From: Ananas comosus
Lineage: Eukaryota > Streptophyta > Magnoliopsida > Poales > Bromeliaceae
Reading direction: 5' to 3'
NCBI RefSeq assembly: GCF_001540865.1
Contig: NC_033627.1
Span: 3,548,998-3,612,997 of the forward strand
Length of the DNA: 64,000 bases
Position numbers and translations under genes: made by a program. The stretch's first letter is position 1; each line of letters opens with the position of its first letter. The notes under the pieces were generated by a model. That model was not told where the DNA came from and ran no database searches. It worked only from the letters and a program-made list of their open reading frames with translations. Below, piece after piece: positions 24,001 through 37,417 of the stretch.

Positions 24001-27000
24001 GATATTTGGTAAGAGTTCTAGGGTCTGATTGGCCCTGTGGCTCTTTTCAATGTTGGATTTACTCATTCCATACTTTATATGAATGGTCTTTAAATAGCAG
24101 AGTTTTATAGTAATTTGCTTATTTTATTCTATGCACGCTTTCTTCTTTTGGTCTTTCTTCTCATGAATGATGCAACTGTTGCTTGTTCAACTTTGCTTTG
24201 CTCTCCTGGGCTCCTTTCACCATTAGTTTGTACATGCTTTTTCCGGGATAGGACAATCAAATATGTACTATGTAACAAAAATCTTCCTAAAAGAGAAAAT
24301 GAATACATTGCATCATCTACTTCTCATACTTTCGTTCTTGCATAAACAGCATATTATCAGGCTGATATACTCTTCGTAAATAGCTTCTTGTTGTATCTCT
24401 TTATCATCTACCTTTGATTGCTGCTTTTTAAGCTGGATGTGAACTTGTTGAGTGTGCATACAATATTCATAGCTATTTACAACTGCATTGCAATATCTCA
24501 ATGTGACTGCAAAGTGTGAGAACTTTTATTTCTGCATTCTTTCTCTTCTCTTCTTGTCTAAAAACACATTGGTGACTATTATAAAAATGTGAACTTAATT
24601 GGTTGAGGTTGCATAATTTTAAGCACACACTTAATAATCTCAAATTCATGAAATAGTTGGTATTAGATACTTTTAGTTAAGAAGTTCTTTCCTTGTCATC
24701 TGGAGATAAACATGATTGTCTTACAGCATCTGACAAAAAGATGCTTTAGTAATGGCGCTCTCTTTATTACCTTTATAGGCCTCATTACAACTTGAATCTT
24801 GAGAGTATTGCTGTCAATGGTCAAACACTGTCTATTGATTCCTCACTGTTTGCGACATCAAACACACAAGGAACCATTGTTGATTCTGGGACGACTCTGG
24901 CTTACCTTGCAGATCAAGCATATGATCCTTTTGTTAATGCTGTAAGTATAATATATTTTTACTTCTCCAAGTGATTTGAAAACTACAGGATTGTACTTGC
25001 GTATGCTCTTGAACTACTCTTTCTTTAGTTGTGGGCAAACTCACAGAGACAGCTGCTCCTACCTGGACCATCTAGTGGCTTAGGAGATCGATCAATTTAA
25101 GTTGAAAACACTCTGTAATGTTTAGCCTTGTTTTTGTCCGAATATAGTGCCAACCTTCTATGTGATTAATTTGACATAATGAGGAACAACTAGCACCAGT
25201 AAGTCAATAATTAATAGGAAAATAACCAGAAAAGTAGAAACTAGAAAGTAAACACAAAAGATGGAGAAACTACAATTGTACGCTATTGAACATTTTAACC
25301 TTGTTAATCTAATAAATGTCACTCCCCACTATATTCCTTAATTTTTGAATGTTCATTTTGCTATTTCTACCCACCACTTTGTCAAATATTCCAAAAAGTC
25401 AAAATTTTAACTGGAACATCTAAGATGTGTGGGTTGCTTGAAAGTTCTATGTTATCAGAATGTATCAAATCTCATCAGCTAAATCATATTTAGAAGAAAT
25501 ATGAGCCATCTAAGTTAACCCTGTCCACGTCTTCAAGTAACATTTAAATTTGGTGTGAATTGAACATAAAAAATGTGCTCAAAAGCTTTATCCTCTTGAT
25601 CATTGTATAATGATAATTTTGCTTACAGTGAAGGCTTTTCACTCTGTGCAGATAACATCTTCTCTCTCATCGTCAGTACATTCCTTTATTGTAAAAGGGA
25701 ACCAATGTTTTCTTACATCCAACAGGTTTTTATTCTTTTAACAATAGTAATTCATAATCTCATATTCTGTAAAGATGTTCAGTAGCTTATTATTCTATAT
25801 AATCCCTGCTTCTGTGTCAGTGTTGATTCATCATTTCCAACTGTTTCATTGAATTTTATGGGGGGAGCAACCTTGTTATTAAAGCCGGAGGACTATCTTT
25901 TGCAGCAGGGTTCTGTCGTAAGTTGCTGCACATGTTTCTTCACTCTACAATCTGATTATCCGCTTTTTACCACTAACAGGATGAGTCTGTACTTTCAGGC
26001 TCGTCCTTTCTTTCGAACTTTGTTTACCTTTTCTTTAATATCCATACACATTTCTGTTTGCAGGATAATTCTATTATATGGTGCATTGGCTGGCAAAAGA
26101 ACCAGGGCCAAGAAATCACAATATTAGGAGGTATGTGGAAGATTTTTTTTTAAAAATTAAAACCTCCTCCTTTTCTTGTAACATGCTGGTAAATAAACAT
26201 TGTAGCCACACGACAGATACATGTTACTGGAACAATATGATAGTATTAGGACTAGTAGGTCTAATATGAATTTTTAACCATTTAAATCATTTACATCATG
26301 AATTTACTGTTTATACTTTGCCTGCAAGATCCCAAGATGAGAGCCTCAACCTTGTTGCTTAGATTTCATAGTTATACCTAATTAACTATATGGAGCGTGT
26401 GTGTGTCATTTATGTACTAGTCTCTACCTGTAGGAACCTCAAATCAAATGACTAGAGTACTATAGTTGGCAGTTGACTTTCAACCCATGAGATAGTCTTA
26501 GTCCGTTGTCTTGAGATCTAAAATTAACACTTATTTCTGATGCATGGTCTGGCTTAAGGAGATGTGTTGGTTCTGATCCTCATTAGAATCCATTACCTTG
26601 TCAATCAAAATTTTAGCTTTTCAGTTTTAGTCTCTGTATTGTGGGAAAAGCTTCACACACTTTTATACCTTATGATTTACTATAGTATTAAATTTGTGGC
26701 ACTTCTTTGCTTTTAGTTATTAGAATCCATTTGGAAGTCATTTTAAGGAAAAGGAATATACCAGAAAAGATGGCTACTGAGCAAATATCGGAATAATAGT
26801 ACATGAAAGAAAAATAAAGACAATACACTTATTTCCTGTAATCAAATTAAATGGCCTTTTTGACTGGTCAAGTTATTAAATGAAGTTAATTTTGCAGTTA
26901 CAACTTTGAAGATTCTACTGCAGAATTTTTAATTTGTAGATTTATTGTTTTTTTAATAACATACTTCAAATGGACTTTCTTTTATAAGTTGATGTTGACA

Positions 27001-27707
27001 AACATCAATACACAATTTAGCTAATTAAAAAAAGGATTGTAGGCTTGTAGTCGGAAAGGATATACTGTTGCTCATCCATCAACAGTTTTTGTTTTACTTT
27101 GTTATTGTTATTCAATGATGAGGCTTACATTTTCAAATAAAGCTTATTCTTTTTAGAGTGCCTTGACTTTTAAATCTTAATATACATTATCATGTATCAT
27201 TTTATAGTTCATTGATAATTATTTCACAACATATTTTTTCTAATAAAGCTTATTCTTTTAGAGTGCTTTGATATTTAAACTCAACATAAGTTATTCTGCA
27301 CCACTTTAGATTTTATTGATGACTTTCATTTTCCTGGCAGATCTTGTTTTAAAGGACAAAATTTTCGTTTACGACTTGGCTAATCAGCGTGTTGGCTGGG
27401 TGGATTATGACTGTAAGTATAACAATCATAAAACGAACACTTACTCTAAACAATAAAGGCGAAGGTTTTTTTTTTTTTTTTTTTTTCCAAAGTCAATTCT
27501 TAGATTGTAAAGTTTGCCTCCACTTTTCTTTTCTGTTCAGGTTCCATGTCTGTTAATGTTACTACATCATCTGGAAAGAATCAGTATCTAAATGCCGGGC
27601 AATTGGATGTAAGTGCCTCACCAAACACCGCATTTTATGGGATAATGCCCGCTGGAATTGTAATTTTCCTTGTGCATATTTTTGTTCTGGCCATCTCACA
27701 GAGATAG
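21020..27707 (+). CDS. A1-family aspartic protease (aspartic proteinase 36/39-like), ten exons
   Basis: Secretory pepsin-like protease. Exons: 21020-21270, 21655-21784, 22199-22458, 23767-23994, 24779-24941, 25652-25725, 25821-25917, 26064-26130, 27341-27412 and 27541-27707. All junctions are GT-AG and in frame, giving 502 residues. The start [15 protein letters not shown] begins a signal peptide (residues 1-22). The propeptide part ends ...SANPFTVG. The mature fold starts [20 protein letters not shown], with catalytic motif DTGS (Asp104), the flap region around [11 protein letters not shown], and the second motif DSGT (Asp325). Cysteines typical of plant A1 enzymes follow the first motif (ACNPCNGC). 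The C terminus [15 protein letters not shown] is hydrophobic, so the protein is membrane- or GPI-anchored. It resembles Arabidopsis A36/A39, which act in pollen and pollen tubes; the role here is inferred. In-frame readings at 21011 begin with GTG, so the ATG at 21020 was chosen. Confidence 0.92.
22459..23766 (+). other. Intron 3 of the aspartic protease
   Basis: The largest intron (1.3 kb), with a TA run near 22582 and a block at 23247-23400 repeating CCGCATAT/ATATGCGG words in both orientations, suggesting a small decayed inverted-repeat element. The base at 23246 is undetermined. No exon recognised. Confidence 0.6.
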
Positions 27708-29334
27708 CAACATACGCACACGCACACGCACACTTATGTTATTCATTCTTTATTGATGTATTCGGACATCAATGACTCGATTACTCACACCAATTGCTAT
27801 ATCATTCTTATGTAAATTCTTTATACCACAATGTATGTAATGATTAATTGCATTCACATTTTTCGCCGTTCTACATCAATTTTATTACATTTCTGTGCTG
27901 ATAGTAGGCTATGTTTACTCTGCTTTTTCAAACTGCTAGCTACCGTAATGCCTTCGAGATGATGTATAGATACTTAAGCTCATTGATGTTTGTGTAAAAA
28001 CATTTGTAGTGTATGAAATAGCTTCTTTTATTTTTATACATAATGATCAATGATCAGGTAGGATACAACTTATCTTTAGTACTCTGCTGTGTATTGGCCA
28101 ACTCTTTATTCTTTTCCCTTTCTTTCATCTCTAACTTTTGCTAGTTTTATAATCCTCACTTTAACCTCACTGACTCTTTTCTCCCTTCTTTTAATAACTT
28201 TTCCCTACTCACTGTTTTCTTCTCGATTCATCTGGAACTTGTGTGACATTCCACCTGTTCACACATACCATGTGCTTGTGTAGGATAATGATGTTCTGTA
28301 AAAAGAGCTATGTGCCTAATTTATCACTGTTGCATTCTATTCTGATAAATCTCTTTAGGTGTTTTTTTCTTGTTTTTGGATTGTTAAATCAATTTTGGCA
28401 AATACATCAATATTTTCTTTTTACTACATTATTATGAAAACCACAGCGAAAACTAGAATGCTTCCAATATAATGAATGATGGATTCTTAATTGGAGTCGC
28501 CTTTTTGTTTCGTTCCATTTCCTTCCAAATTTTTCCTCGCTTTTGCTTTCATTTCATCGTATTTTTATCAAACACCTGGGCCCAACGTTGAAAAGCAACG
28601 AGAGATTGAATATAACAATTTATAAATCCTAACATTTGTTTGGATGTACGAACATATTATTCGGCGCATCATCTTGTATTTACTGAAAAAAAATACAGAT
28701 AATCATAGATGTGGGGTGTGATTACCTGTATGAGTATGAAAATCAGTTCCTGTTACTGACTCTTTTCTAGTCAACAATATCTATAGAATCAACAGCTCTT
28801 TAATTTGTTCATCGATTTATGCGAATAGTTTCTGCAAGAAACGAATGAATGATTCAACAAGGGAACGCTACGTTGCACGTTGGTTTAAAGTAATTATTGT
28901 GTAGGCCCACAAAGATCCCAACAGGGAGCGTAAATTATATAATAATATGATCACCATTCAAAAGATGAGTAAGCTTTTCAACATTGTCAAAGTAAGGATT
29001 CGCGTTCAACAGATCGAGTCCACGGCCCAGAAAAGTCTTAGCTGCTACGCATGCTTACATACTGGACAGAAGAATACATTGTTGACTAATAAGAACTTAA
29101 GAGATACAACAATCCTTGTGTAGATGAGAATGATATATGTAATCATAAAATAAGAGGATAGGAAAGAGGGGTTGTAATTGGAACTGGAATTGTAGATTTT
29201 GTTATTTTATACGTAGGATGACGAAATTACCTTAAAAAACAAAGTTTATATTTTGTTTTTGTTTTTGTTTTTTTTTTTTTTTTTTTTCCTGAGGCTAAAA
29301 AACAGCAAGTTTTTCTCTTTTAGTACCTGTTTTT
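27708..29334. other. 3' flank of the protease and intergenic DNA
   Basis: T-rich 3' flank, with a short (CA)n near 27714. No gene recognised. The open frames at 28089-28437 are low-complexity. Confidence 0.55.
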
Positions 29335-29978
29335 GGACAAAAATTCTATGGGCACCGGCCTCAAATTAGTTAGTTTGGGGCCGGTCCCCGATGGGCGCCG
29401 CATGGCACAGGCGCCACGCGGCGCCCATCCGCCACTGCTCTCCCAATATGGGGAGAGCAGTGGAATTTCTGGGCGCACCTGGTGCATGTATACCAGGTGC
29501 ACCATAATTGTAATTTGTTTAATTTTTTTAAAATTGTAACTTAATATGGTAGTATATATGTTATGATTTAAGATTTATATATATGGTCTGTAATTCATGA
29601 TTATTGATTTAGAAAATTAAAATTTTAAAATAAATTTATTTTTGGTTTCGTGGAATAGCGTGGATAATTTTTATTATTCCTAATTTTTTTTCGGAACCAA
29701 ATATAATTTAAAATTTTAATCTCTACATGATAACTCCTAAATAAATAAATAAATAAATTATTACATAAAATTGTAATTTAAAAAACTAACAATTAAAAAT
29801 TAATTTTATGGTGCACCTGGTATAGATGCACCAGGTGCACCTAGAAGTTCCAATGCTCTCCCCATATTGGGAGAGCAGTGGTGGATGGGCGCCGCGTGGC
29901 GCCTGTGCCATGCAGCGCCCATCGGAGACGGGCCCCAAACTAACTAATTTGGGGCCGGTGCCCATAAAATTTTTGCCC
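29335..29978. mobile_element. Fold-back MITE with ~170-bp arms, Mutator-like
   Basis: The left arm runs from GGACAAAAATTCTATGGGCA through GGCGCCACGCGGCGCCCATC and GCTCTCCC to TACCAGGTGCACC. The right arm (about 29807-29978) is its inverse and ends TTTTTGCCC. The middle is AT-rich and non-coding. Flanks are CCTGTTTTT (29326-29334) and CCTATTTTT (29979-29987), a 9-bp target duplication with one mismatch, as Mutator-like elements make. The open frames in the arms are mirror images of each other and are not genes. Confidence 0.82.
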
Positions 29979-30562
29979 CCTATTTTTTTAATTTTTTTCG
30001 TGATTTTTGAAATTTTATATATTTTTTCTTAACATTTTAGAAATGTTTTCAGAGAATTACGGTGTTAATGAAGAGGGCGAAATGACCGAATTGTCTTTAC
30101 TTGTTTTATAAGAAAAAATAAATTTTCAATATATTTCTATCAATTTTTAAGATATTTTTTAGTACAAATTATAAAAAAGGATGAAATAGTGACAAAATTC
30201 TGATGGTGATAGATTAAATGTATTAGCTTGAAATTTTGATAAGGTAACATATAGATTTTCGAAAATTAGAACCAAAAAGTAAAAAAAAAAAGGTATTTAT
30301 GGGGGGAGGCTCTTTTTCTTTATTTTAAAAGCAGACACACAGTTAAGATTATTTTTGATGTAAAATTATTTTCTTTAACTACTGCATATTTACCCGTACA
30401 CAAATTGGATGCAACTAAATCTGCAATTAAATTAGGCCTTCATCTGTAATAATAAACTAAACATAACTTTAAGTTTGCCAGTACTTGCAGATTCATTGCA
30501 TGTTAAATTACAACCTGAAAAAACTTCACCCAAATAACTAAACTTAAAAAAAGGTACAGTAA

Positions 30563-30650
30563 CTACATGTTCATTTACTTGGCTCATGGAGGTTTCTTAG
30601 ATTAGTTTTAATCTAAGAAACCTCCATGAGCCAAGTAAATGAACATGTAG
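30563..30650. repeat. 88-bp palindrome: perfect 42-bp arms, 4-nt loop
   Basis: The left arm 30563-30604 (CTACATGTTCATTTACTTGG...) is an exact inverse of the right arm 30609-30650. GTTT (30605-30608) is the loop. Transcribed, it would fold into a fully paired hairpin. No TSD or family relatives were seen in the window. Confidence 0.95.
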
Positions 30651-31169
30651 ATGTTTTTGTTGGATTATATATAATTAATGATGATGGAGCTTTAATTAGA
30701 TCACTATTTAGCAAGACCATAAAAAAACCATAGTACATAGTAGTGAACATTAATTATTATGTTTGATGATCCTTATCAACATTACATAAAGTCAAAGATA
30801 CATATATATTTTTTTTCCTCTTTGTGTTATTCTTTGTGATGATCGCTTTGGAAACACGCATCTTTTGCATGTCATAGTCACTGTGACGCTCTACGTAGAC
30901 ATCTACATATCATCAATCTAGAAGGTTTTAACAATCAAATGGTTTAATTTGTAAGAAGAATCTCACCAATGCCACCAATTCTGGGAAAAGCTTTGGGACT
31001 TGGATTGCGACATCAAACCAATCCAATGTGTAGCCCATTTCTTAATTCCCTTTTCAAAGTTACCATTTTAGTTTTGACTTAGATTAGTTGATGTAAAAGT
31101 TTTGGATTAATTAAACCTTGATCCAGTTCATGTTAGGTGGCAATAACAGCAACCAAGGATGTGTGTGTA
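30651..31169. other. Intergenic DNA, no gene seen
   Basis: Nothing recognised between the palindrome and the start of the duplicated block. Confidence 0.5.
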
Positions 31170-31213
31170 TATATTATATATATACTATATATTATATATA
31201 TAAATTATATATA

Positions 31214-31762
31214 AAGGAGGCTGTTGCGCTCTCAGGAGCACCGGAGGCCTCGTGCTCTGAGCGTTTTTCGATGATGCGAATTTTCGAAATCGACGATCGC
31301 TCCGTTAGACTTGATCTTAGCGCATTTAAAGTTTCTAGAAATAATTTTTGCCGATTTTTCGATATCATTTACCTAGTGATAGAAAGGATTCAAAATCTAT
31401 AATTTTTAATGGTTGATATCTTGCCGTTTTCAAGTTTAATGGTGTAGAAGTATTCAAATCAGATAAAATTTGATAGAAAATTCTTTATACTATCTACAAC
31501 AAGATTTTATTTTTGATCGAAAATTTTAGTGCTATATCACACTTTTTATAGAATTTTTATTTTCAACCGTTAAAAATTATTGATTTTGAATCCTTTTGAT
31601 TGCTAGGTAAATGATATCGAAAAATCGCAAAATTATTTTCTAGAAACTTTAAATGCGGTAGATCAAATTTAAACGGAGCGATCATCGATTCGAAAACTCC
31701 GATCACAGAAAACGCTCAGGAGCACGGAGCCTCCGTGCTCCTCGTAGCCACAGCAGCCACTG

Positions 31763-31764
<2 letters not shown>
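31214..31764. mobile_element. Fold-back MITE with ~200-bp arms
   Basis: The left arm starts AGGAGGCTGTTGCGCTCTCA, includes GGAGCACCGGAGGC and AGCGTTTTTCGATGATGCGA. The right arm is the inverse, ending GCTCCTCGTAGCCACAGCAG. The arms stay inversely similar for about 200 bp (words GATATCATTTACCTAG and AAAGGATTCAAAATC recur inverted). It sits inside TA repeats, so the target duplication cannot be read. Non-coding. Confidence 0.8.
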
Positions 31765-31824
<60 letters not shown>

Positions 31825-31856
31825 ATATATATATATATAATATATATATATTATAG
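31765..31856. repeat. (TA)n microsatellite
   Basis: A long TA tract next to the right end of the fold-back element; the element may have inserted into it. Confidence 0.9.
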
Positions 31857-33838
31857 ATTCATTGAGTGAGATAAGGGAATCTAAAAACTGTCGAAGAAAT
31901 TGATTTTCAAGCTAGAAAAGAGTTTTTTCAAATGTTTAGCTTTCACGCAAGTACTTTAGTTTCCTAAGAAGTATATTTACCTTCTTTAGAAAAATGCTAG
32001 CTTTGATTTTTCAAATATTGTTTCGAAGCAAACTGAAGATCAATCTATCTGTTGCAAACAAACACGCACGTGCTTCAAAACTATTTCGTTTTTCGCCAAG
32101 AGAATTAAGCAGCGGTAACCAAAAGTTTTTTTTTTTTTCAACGAATAATACTTTTCTTCTGAAAACCGTTCTTGAAACTTTTTACGTAGACATAAATGTT
32201 GAGAGACGGCGTGCTTTATCAGCGATATATTGTAATTATTATTATACATGAAAGATTATAAAGAAATGTAGCCAAATGAATCTACTATATCTAAATTATG
32301 TTTCATCGATCCTTCTTTCATTAATGAACATACTAAATGCATGTAAATTAATAATTATAAGGTGATAAAAAGAGAGGTAAAATATGTAAAAAATCGAGAA
32401 TCATATTTTTTTCGTTTGCGTTTTGACTTGTCTAAGCCCCATTATATTATTGTAGTAATAAATTGGACCTTAATCATAAAATAAATAAATTATAAGCTGA
32501 TAATAAACCCAGTATTTTTCTACAAAAATCAAGCATCAGAAACAAATTAATATACATTTTGAGACCACTCTAACCAAATTCCTGAGGGAAATTCACGTGA
32601 TTTACTTTTTCGTTTATATGATCGAAGTTTCACACGTGCAAATTGAGTGGACTCTAACACTTGCTTTACATTCTGTTAAAAAGAGTTAATTTGTAAAAAA
32701 AAAAAAAAAAAAAAGAAGAAAAGAAAAGAAAAAGAATCCACTTGTGCTTTAATATATATGCATCATCATTAATGTGGCCTCTCTATAAGGAATAAATTTC
32801 AATCCTGCTTTACTATATTGTCACAAAAGTTTAAAATTTTGAAATGTATTTACTCGAGGATTCACATAAAATTAAATAAATTGGTTCAGTAGCTTATAAC
32901 CTATTTTTGTTGGCTAAATATTGACAAATTATTTAATATAAGTTCAATGTGAGAGTATTGTATTAATGATGCAATGATAATTAAGATGCTGCATCACTTT
33001 TAAATCAACCATACGTCAATATTTAGTCAGTTAAATTAGGTTATAGAAACTTGATTGTAATAATTCTAAAGTTCGAATTAAAAATTATAATAAATTAAGG
33101 TTTAGAACCAAAAAATTACCCGCCTCATAGTTTTAAGGACCGGACATGCAATTTACCCTTTATGTAATTTTAGTCAGGAAGGAAAAGATAAATTATTGCT
33201 TCTTTGGGAATCACTTACTGACTTTTTTTTTCTTTTTTTTTTTTCCTTTTTTGGTTGCTTATTGGTGTGGTGCTGAATCTTTGTGAAGTGCTTTATTAAT
33301 TCTTGTTTGGTTTTCCTTCTCCAGTAAGACATTTTTGTTAGTTATTTTTAGAAGTGAATATGATACTATTTTTCCTTGTTTGTTAATTATTAATTCTTGT
33401 TTATTTTGTTAGTGTGGTGACTCCCTAGGCTTTGGTACACGTAGATGATTGACTCCTACTTTTGCTACAGTTTATTTTAATAATATTCATAAATAATAAA
33501 AATAAAAAGAAAGTTTTTAAGAGAAGGCGAAAATAAATTTTAGGTTTCAAAAACAAATAACTCAGAAAGGCTTTACGCAACTTTAGGCCATGCTTATCTC
33601 ATATTTATATTGCCTAACATCCAATTAATATATTATAGCTTGTTTGCGTGCTAATGTATGTGATACGAAGAGTTTTGATTGATTCATGCACGTAATAGAA
33701 GGCATCGGACAGATTAATTAATATGGCGAATCAATAGAGATTTTTTGTAAGGAACGTTCTATTCTTCAAATTTTAAATAAAAAGTATTCTTTTCACTAGA
33801 TCATAGAGATTGATGAGTACTCTTTAAATGAGCAAATA

Positions 33839-34676
33839 GGTCTTTTTTTGCATTTAGATCCTGGCAAATTTTTATTTTAAAAATAGTCATGTCAAAATTT
33901 AATTTGCAAAAATGGCCCTGAGCCTGCCACGCAGGCGCCACGTCAGCGCCACGCGACAGGGCCGAGCTTGTGTGTTAAGTTGAACACGGTGAACCATTCA
34001 CCGTGTTCAACACGGTGAATGATTTACCGTGTTTAGTACGTATTTTTCATATATATTGAAAAGAGGAATAAGAAACAGGGATGTCATAGATATGGATATC
34101 CGAAATATTATTTGAATTCAAATCGAATAATTATTATATTATATATATATTATATATATATATTATATATATAAAATTTATTTTTATTTATTTATTTATA
34201 CAATAATAAAATATTTAATAATTTTTATTCCTTAATCTTATCCAATCCAGCGGATTTAAAATCTATACCGTTGGATGAAGATCTAAAGAATAAAATTATT
34301 AAATATTTTATATATTGTATAAATAAACAAAAATAAATTACGTGATAATATATATATATATATATTATATATATATATTAATTTATTCGGGTTGGATTCA
34401 GATAATATTTCGGATATCCATACTTTTTGATATCCCTACTCTTTATTCCAACTTTTCAATATACAAAAAATACGTATTAAACACGGTGAACCAGTTCACC
34501 GTGTTTAGATACGGTGAATGATTCACCGTATTCATTAATGTCCTGGCCCCAGCCCTGCCCGCGTGGGCTGACGTGGCGCCTGCGTGCAGGGGACAGGGCG
34601 TTTTGCAATTTTAATTTTGATAGATGCTATTTTTAAAATAAAAATTAATCATGGCGGCTATTTGCAAAAAAAACCC
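33839..34676. mobile_element. Fold-back MITE with a perfect 9-bp target duplication
   Basis: Flanked on both sides by GAGCAAATA (33830-33838 and 34677-34685). Arms: TTTTTATTTTAAAAATAG, GCAAAAATGGCCCTG, CAGGCGCCACGTCAGCGCCA and a nested inverted word around AACACGGTGAACCATTCACC, repeated inversely on the right. The centre is AT-rich. The 9-bp duplication points to Mutator-type mobilisation. Confidence 0.88.
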
Positions 34677-35435
34677 GAGCAAATATTATGTATTGATCGG
34701 TTAAAATTATAAATTTTCTGATCCGTTGATATTTAGTTCAATGATATCAAAAAAAGTATAAATTTGTTTCTAAACAGACGTGATTTGGAATCTCTATCAT
34801 CGAAAACAGATCAAAAATTCATTTACTATCAATTGAAGCCAACTTCTCTCTTTATGTATATAAATAATAATAATAATATAATAATAATAATATCTCTTTA
34901 AAGAGGAGAGAGTGAGAGTGAGCCCAATTATTACTATGTTATTAATAGGACAACTTCTTTTTGTCTGTCAAGTCATTTTCGATGATTAAGAGTCCGAATC
35001 AGTGGGCGGTTAGTATAGTCAAACATGATCTAAAACATATAAAGTGTCTCAAAATTAAATTTCATGATTTTTAAAAGTCATTATCTAGTTATCAAAAAAT
35101 TTATAAATAATGTAAAAATGAATAAAGTTATGCAATAGAGGTTAGAACTTCTCAATACAAAATCGGGGTATGGTCATGATCAGACAGTGAAAAAAATTTT
35201 ATAAAAATTTAATAAATTTAAATTATTTTACACTATTAAACAGCAAATAATTTATATTGTCGGTTCGAGTCTTAATTCATTAAAAACGACTTGACAGAAT
35301 AGAGTGCTTTGTCTTTGTCTAATTAATGAGATAATAACTAATCAGGTAGGACAGTAACTAGAATCTACATAGAACCCAATTACATTTTTGTAGTGGGACT
35401 AGCATAGCATGCATACAGGCATTCCATTTTATTTT

Positions 35436-35862
35436 GGGAAAAAACTTTAAAATTCTCATATGGTTTCAAACTTTTTCATTTTAGGTACTCTACTATAGTT
35501 TAAAATATATCAAGTTAGTACCATATGGTTTCACACTTTCTCACTTTAGTATCCTATGGTTTAAAGTGTATCAAAGTTAGTACTGTGTGTTTATTTTTGT
35601 ATCAAGTTAATACCGTGTGATTTTATTTTTATATCAAGTTAGTATCCTGTGGTTTAAACCACATGGTACTAAAGTGGAAGTACAAAACATAGGTACTAAA
35701 GTGAGAAAGTACGAAACACAGGGGTACTAACTTGATACACTTTAAACCACAGAATACTAAACGTGAAAAAGTGTAAAACCACAGGGTATTAATTTGATAT
35801 ACTTTAAAACCAAGATACTAATGTGAGAAAGAGTAAAACCACATGGGGATTTGAAGTTTTCC
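35436..35862. mobile_element. MITE, 'CTTTCTCACTTTAGTA' family
   Basis: Left copy of the element at 53303-53737. Palindromic: TTTAAAGTGTATCAA and its inverse TTGATACACTTTAAA alternate with GGTTTCACACTTTCTCAC words. Several single-base differences from the right copy. Confidence 0.75.
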
Positions 35863-36294
35863 TTTTTATTTTTGCAGTGGGAATAGTATTACTCAGATTA
35901 ATAAAAGATTAAATTAATTGGATAGGCAAACATATATTTGGTATGCAAATTTGTTGCATATTGACAAGTGGCTACATAATGTAGTTCCAACAAGGGAAAG
36001 TTATCTATAAATATAATTTTTTATCTATGTAGTTAATTGTGGTCAATTGTTTGTGAAAGAAGTTTAATCTTTAAAAGTTATCCTATAAAAATAGTGTTTT
36101 AATATATATTTTTTTAGTTATCTTTTTCTTTATGTCGGATTTGATTTTTTTTTTTGATAACTAGGCTCAAGACGTAGATTAAATTAAATATATAAAGAGA
36201 ATATATAAGGGTTATGTATTTGCATATAACTACAGCTACAATACTCTAGTTGTAACTATATAACAAATTCAAATCCGGTGTCTGCTTTTTATGT

Positions 36295-36764
36295 TGTGAC
36301 GCCCTAAATTCCCAGGGGTCACCTATCCTAGGACTACTCCCGTCCTAGCCACGCTTAACTCTTTTAACCTCTTGGCCTTGCACCACATCAAAATGCTTAA
36401 GCCGGGTTAGAGTTAGTAGCCTATTATATTTATTATATAGGACTAATTCGCAGTTTCACAATTATCCTTTAAGCCTAACGTTTCGTCAGCAGGCTCAGGA
36501 CTCACAAGCTACAGCGATGTGAGACTATCTCGTTAGCCCTTCATCCAGTCCCTGGTTCAGTCGAGACTCATCTCACACTTCGGCAGTAATTGGCTGATAC
36601 CATCTGTGACGCCACAATTCCTAGGGGGATCATCCTCCTGGACTATTCCCGTCCTAGCACGCTTAACTCTCTTAACCTCTTGGTCTTGCCACACCAAAAT
36701 GCTTAAGTAGGGTTAAAGAGTTTAGCCTATTATATCTTTATTATAGGACTATCAGGGTCTCACA
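36295..36764 (-). mobile_element. Cassandra-type TRIM, left-copy image
   Basis: Same element as 54179-54663, read here with many small errors. Starts TGTGACGCCC and ends GGGTCTCACA. The inverted tRNA-Met primer site is damaged (GGCTGATACCATC). Confidence 0.85.
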
Positions 36765-37417
36765 GTATGTATTTAAATTCAACTGTTGTTATTTGGAATT
36801 ATGCGTTAAATTGATCGTAGTTTTAACTATAGCAACTTTAAATAAAAGATAAGTTACTATCGTAATTATTTTTAAAATTGTAAATTTATTTTTTTTTTTT
36901 TTTTTCATTGCAGGTAATCGCCACCAGCCACTCATACAAGTGATAAAATTTTTACAAATTTATTTTTAAATAAATGTATACAACAAAAATAAATTTTTTG
37001 ATAGTTGCAGGTAATTTCTATCGCGGTCCGAACCCGAAAATGTATGTATAGCTGCAAATATTGCACTTCTAAAGCATTACGTGGAACCAAACAGCCCCGT
37101 GAGTAGGAGAACGGTAGGATTGAGCTGTTAGACAATGATATATTTAAATAATATTATATATTTAATATTTATCGTATCAAAATAAATGGCTTACATGTCT
37201 CGCCTTATAAACCACTCAATAATTGAAAATGTCAAAGTATAATAAGCCCAGCCTGGTTGTAGTCTCTTCAGTTGATTACCAGTCGTCCCTTGACTTGGAA
37301 TTCATTTTAAATTTAATACTATTCTAATTCGAGAAGGTCACGGACTCGAACCTATTTTCAGGCACTGCCAGAAAAATCAAAATGCACCTTCAAAATGTAC
37401 TTATTAATTAGATCTGG

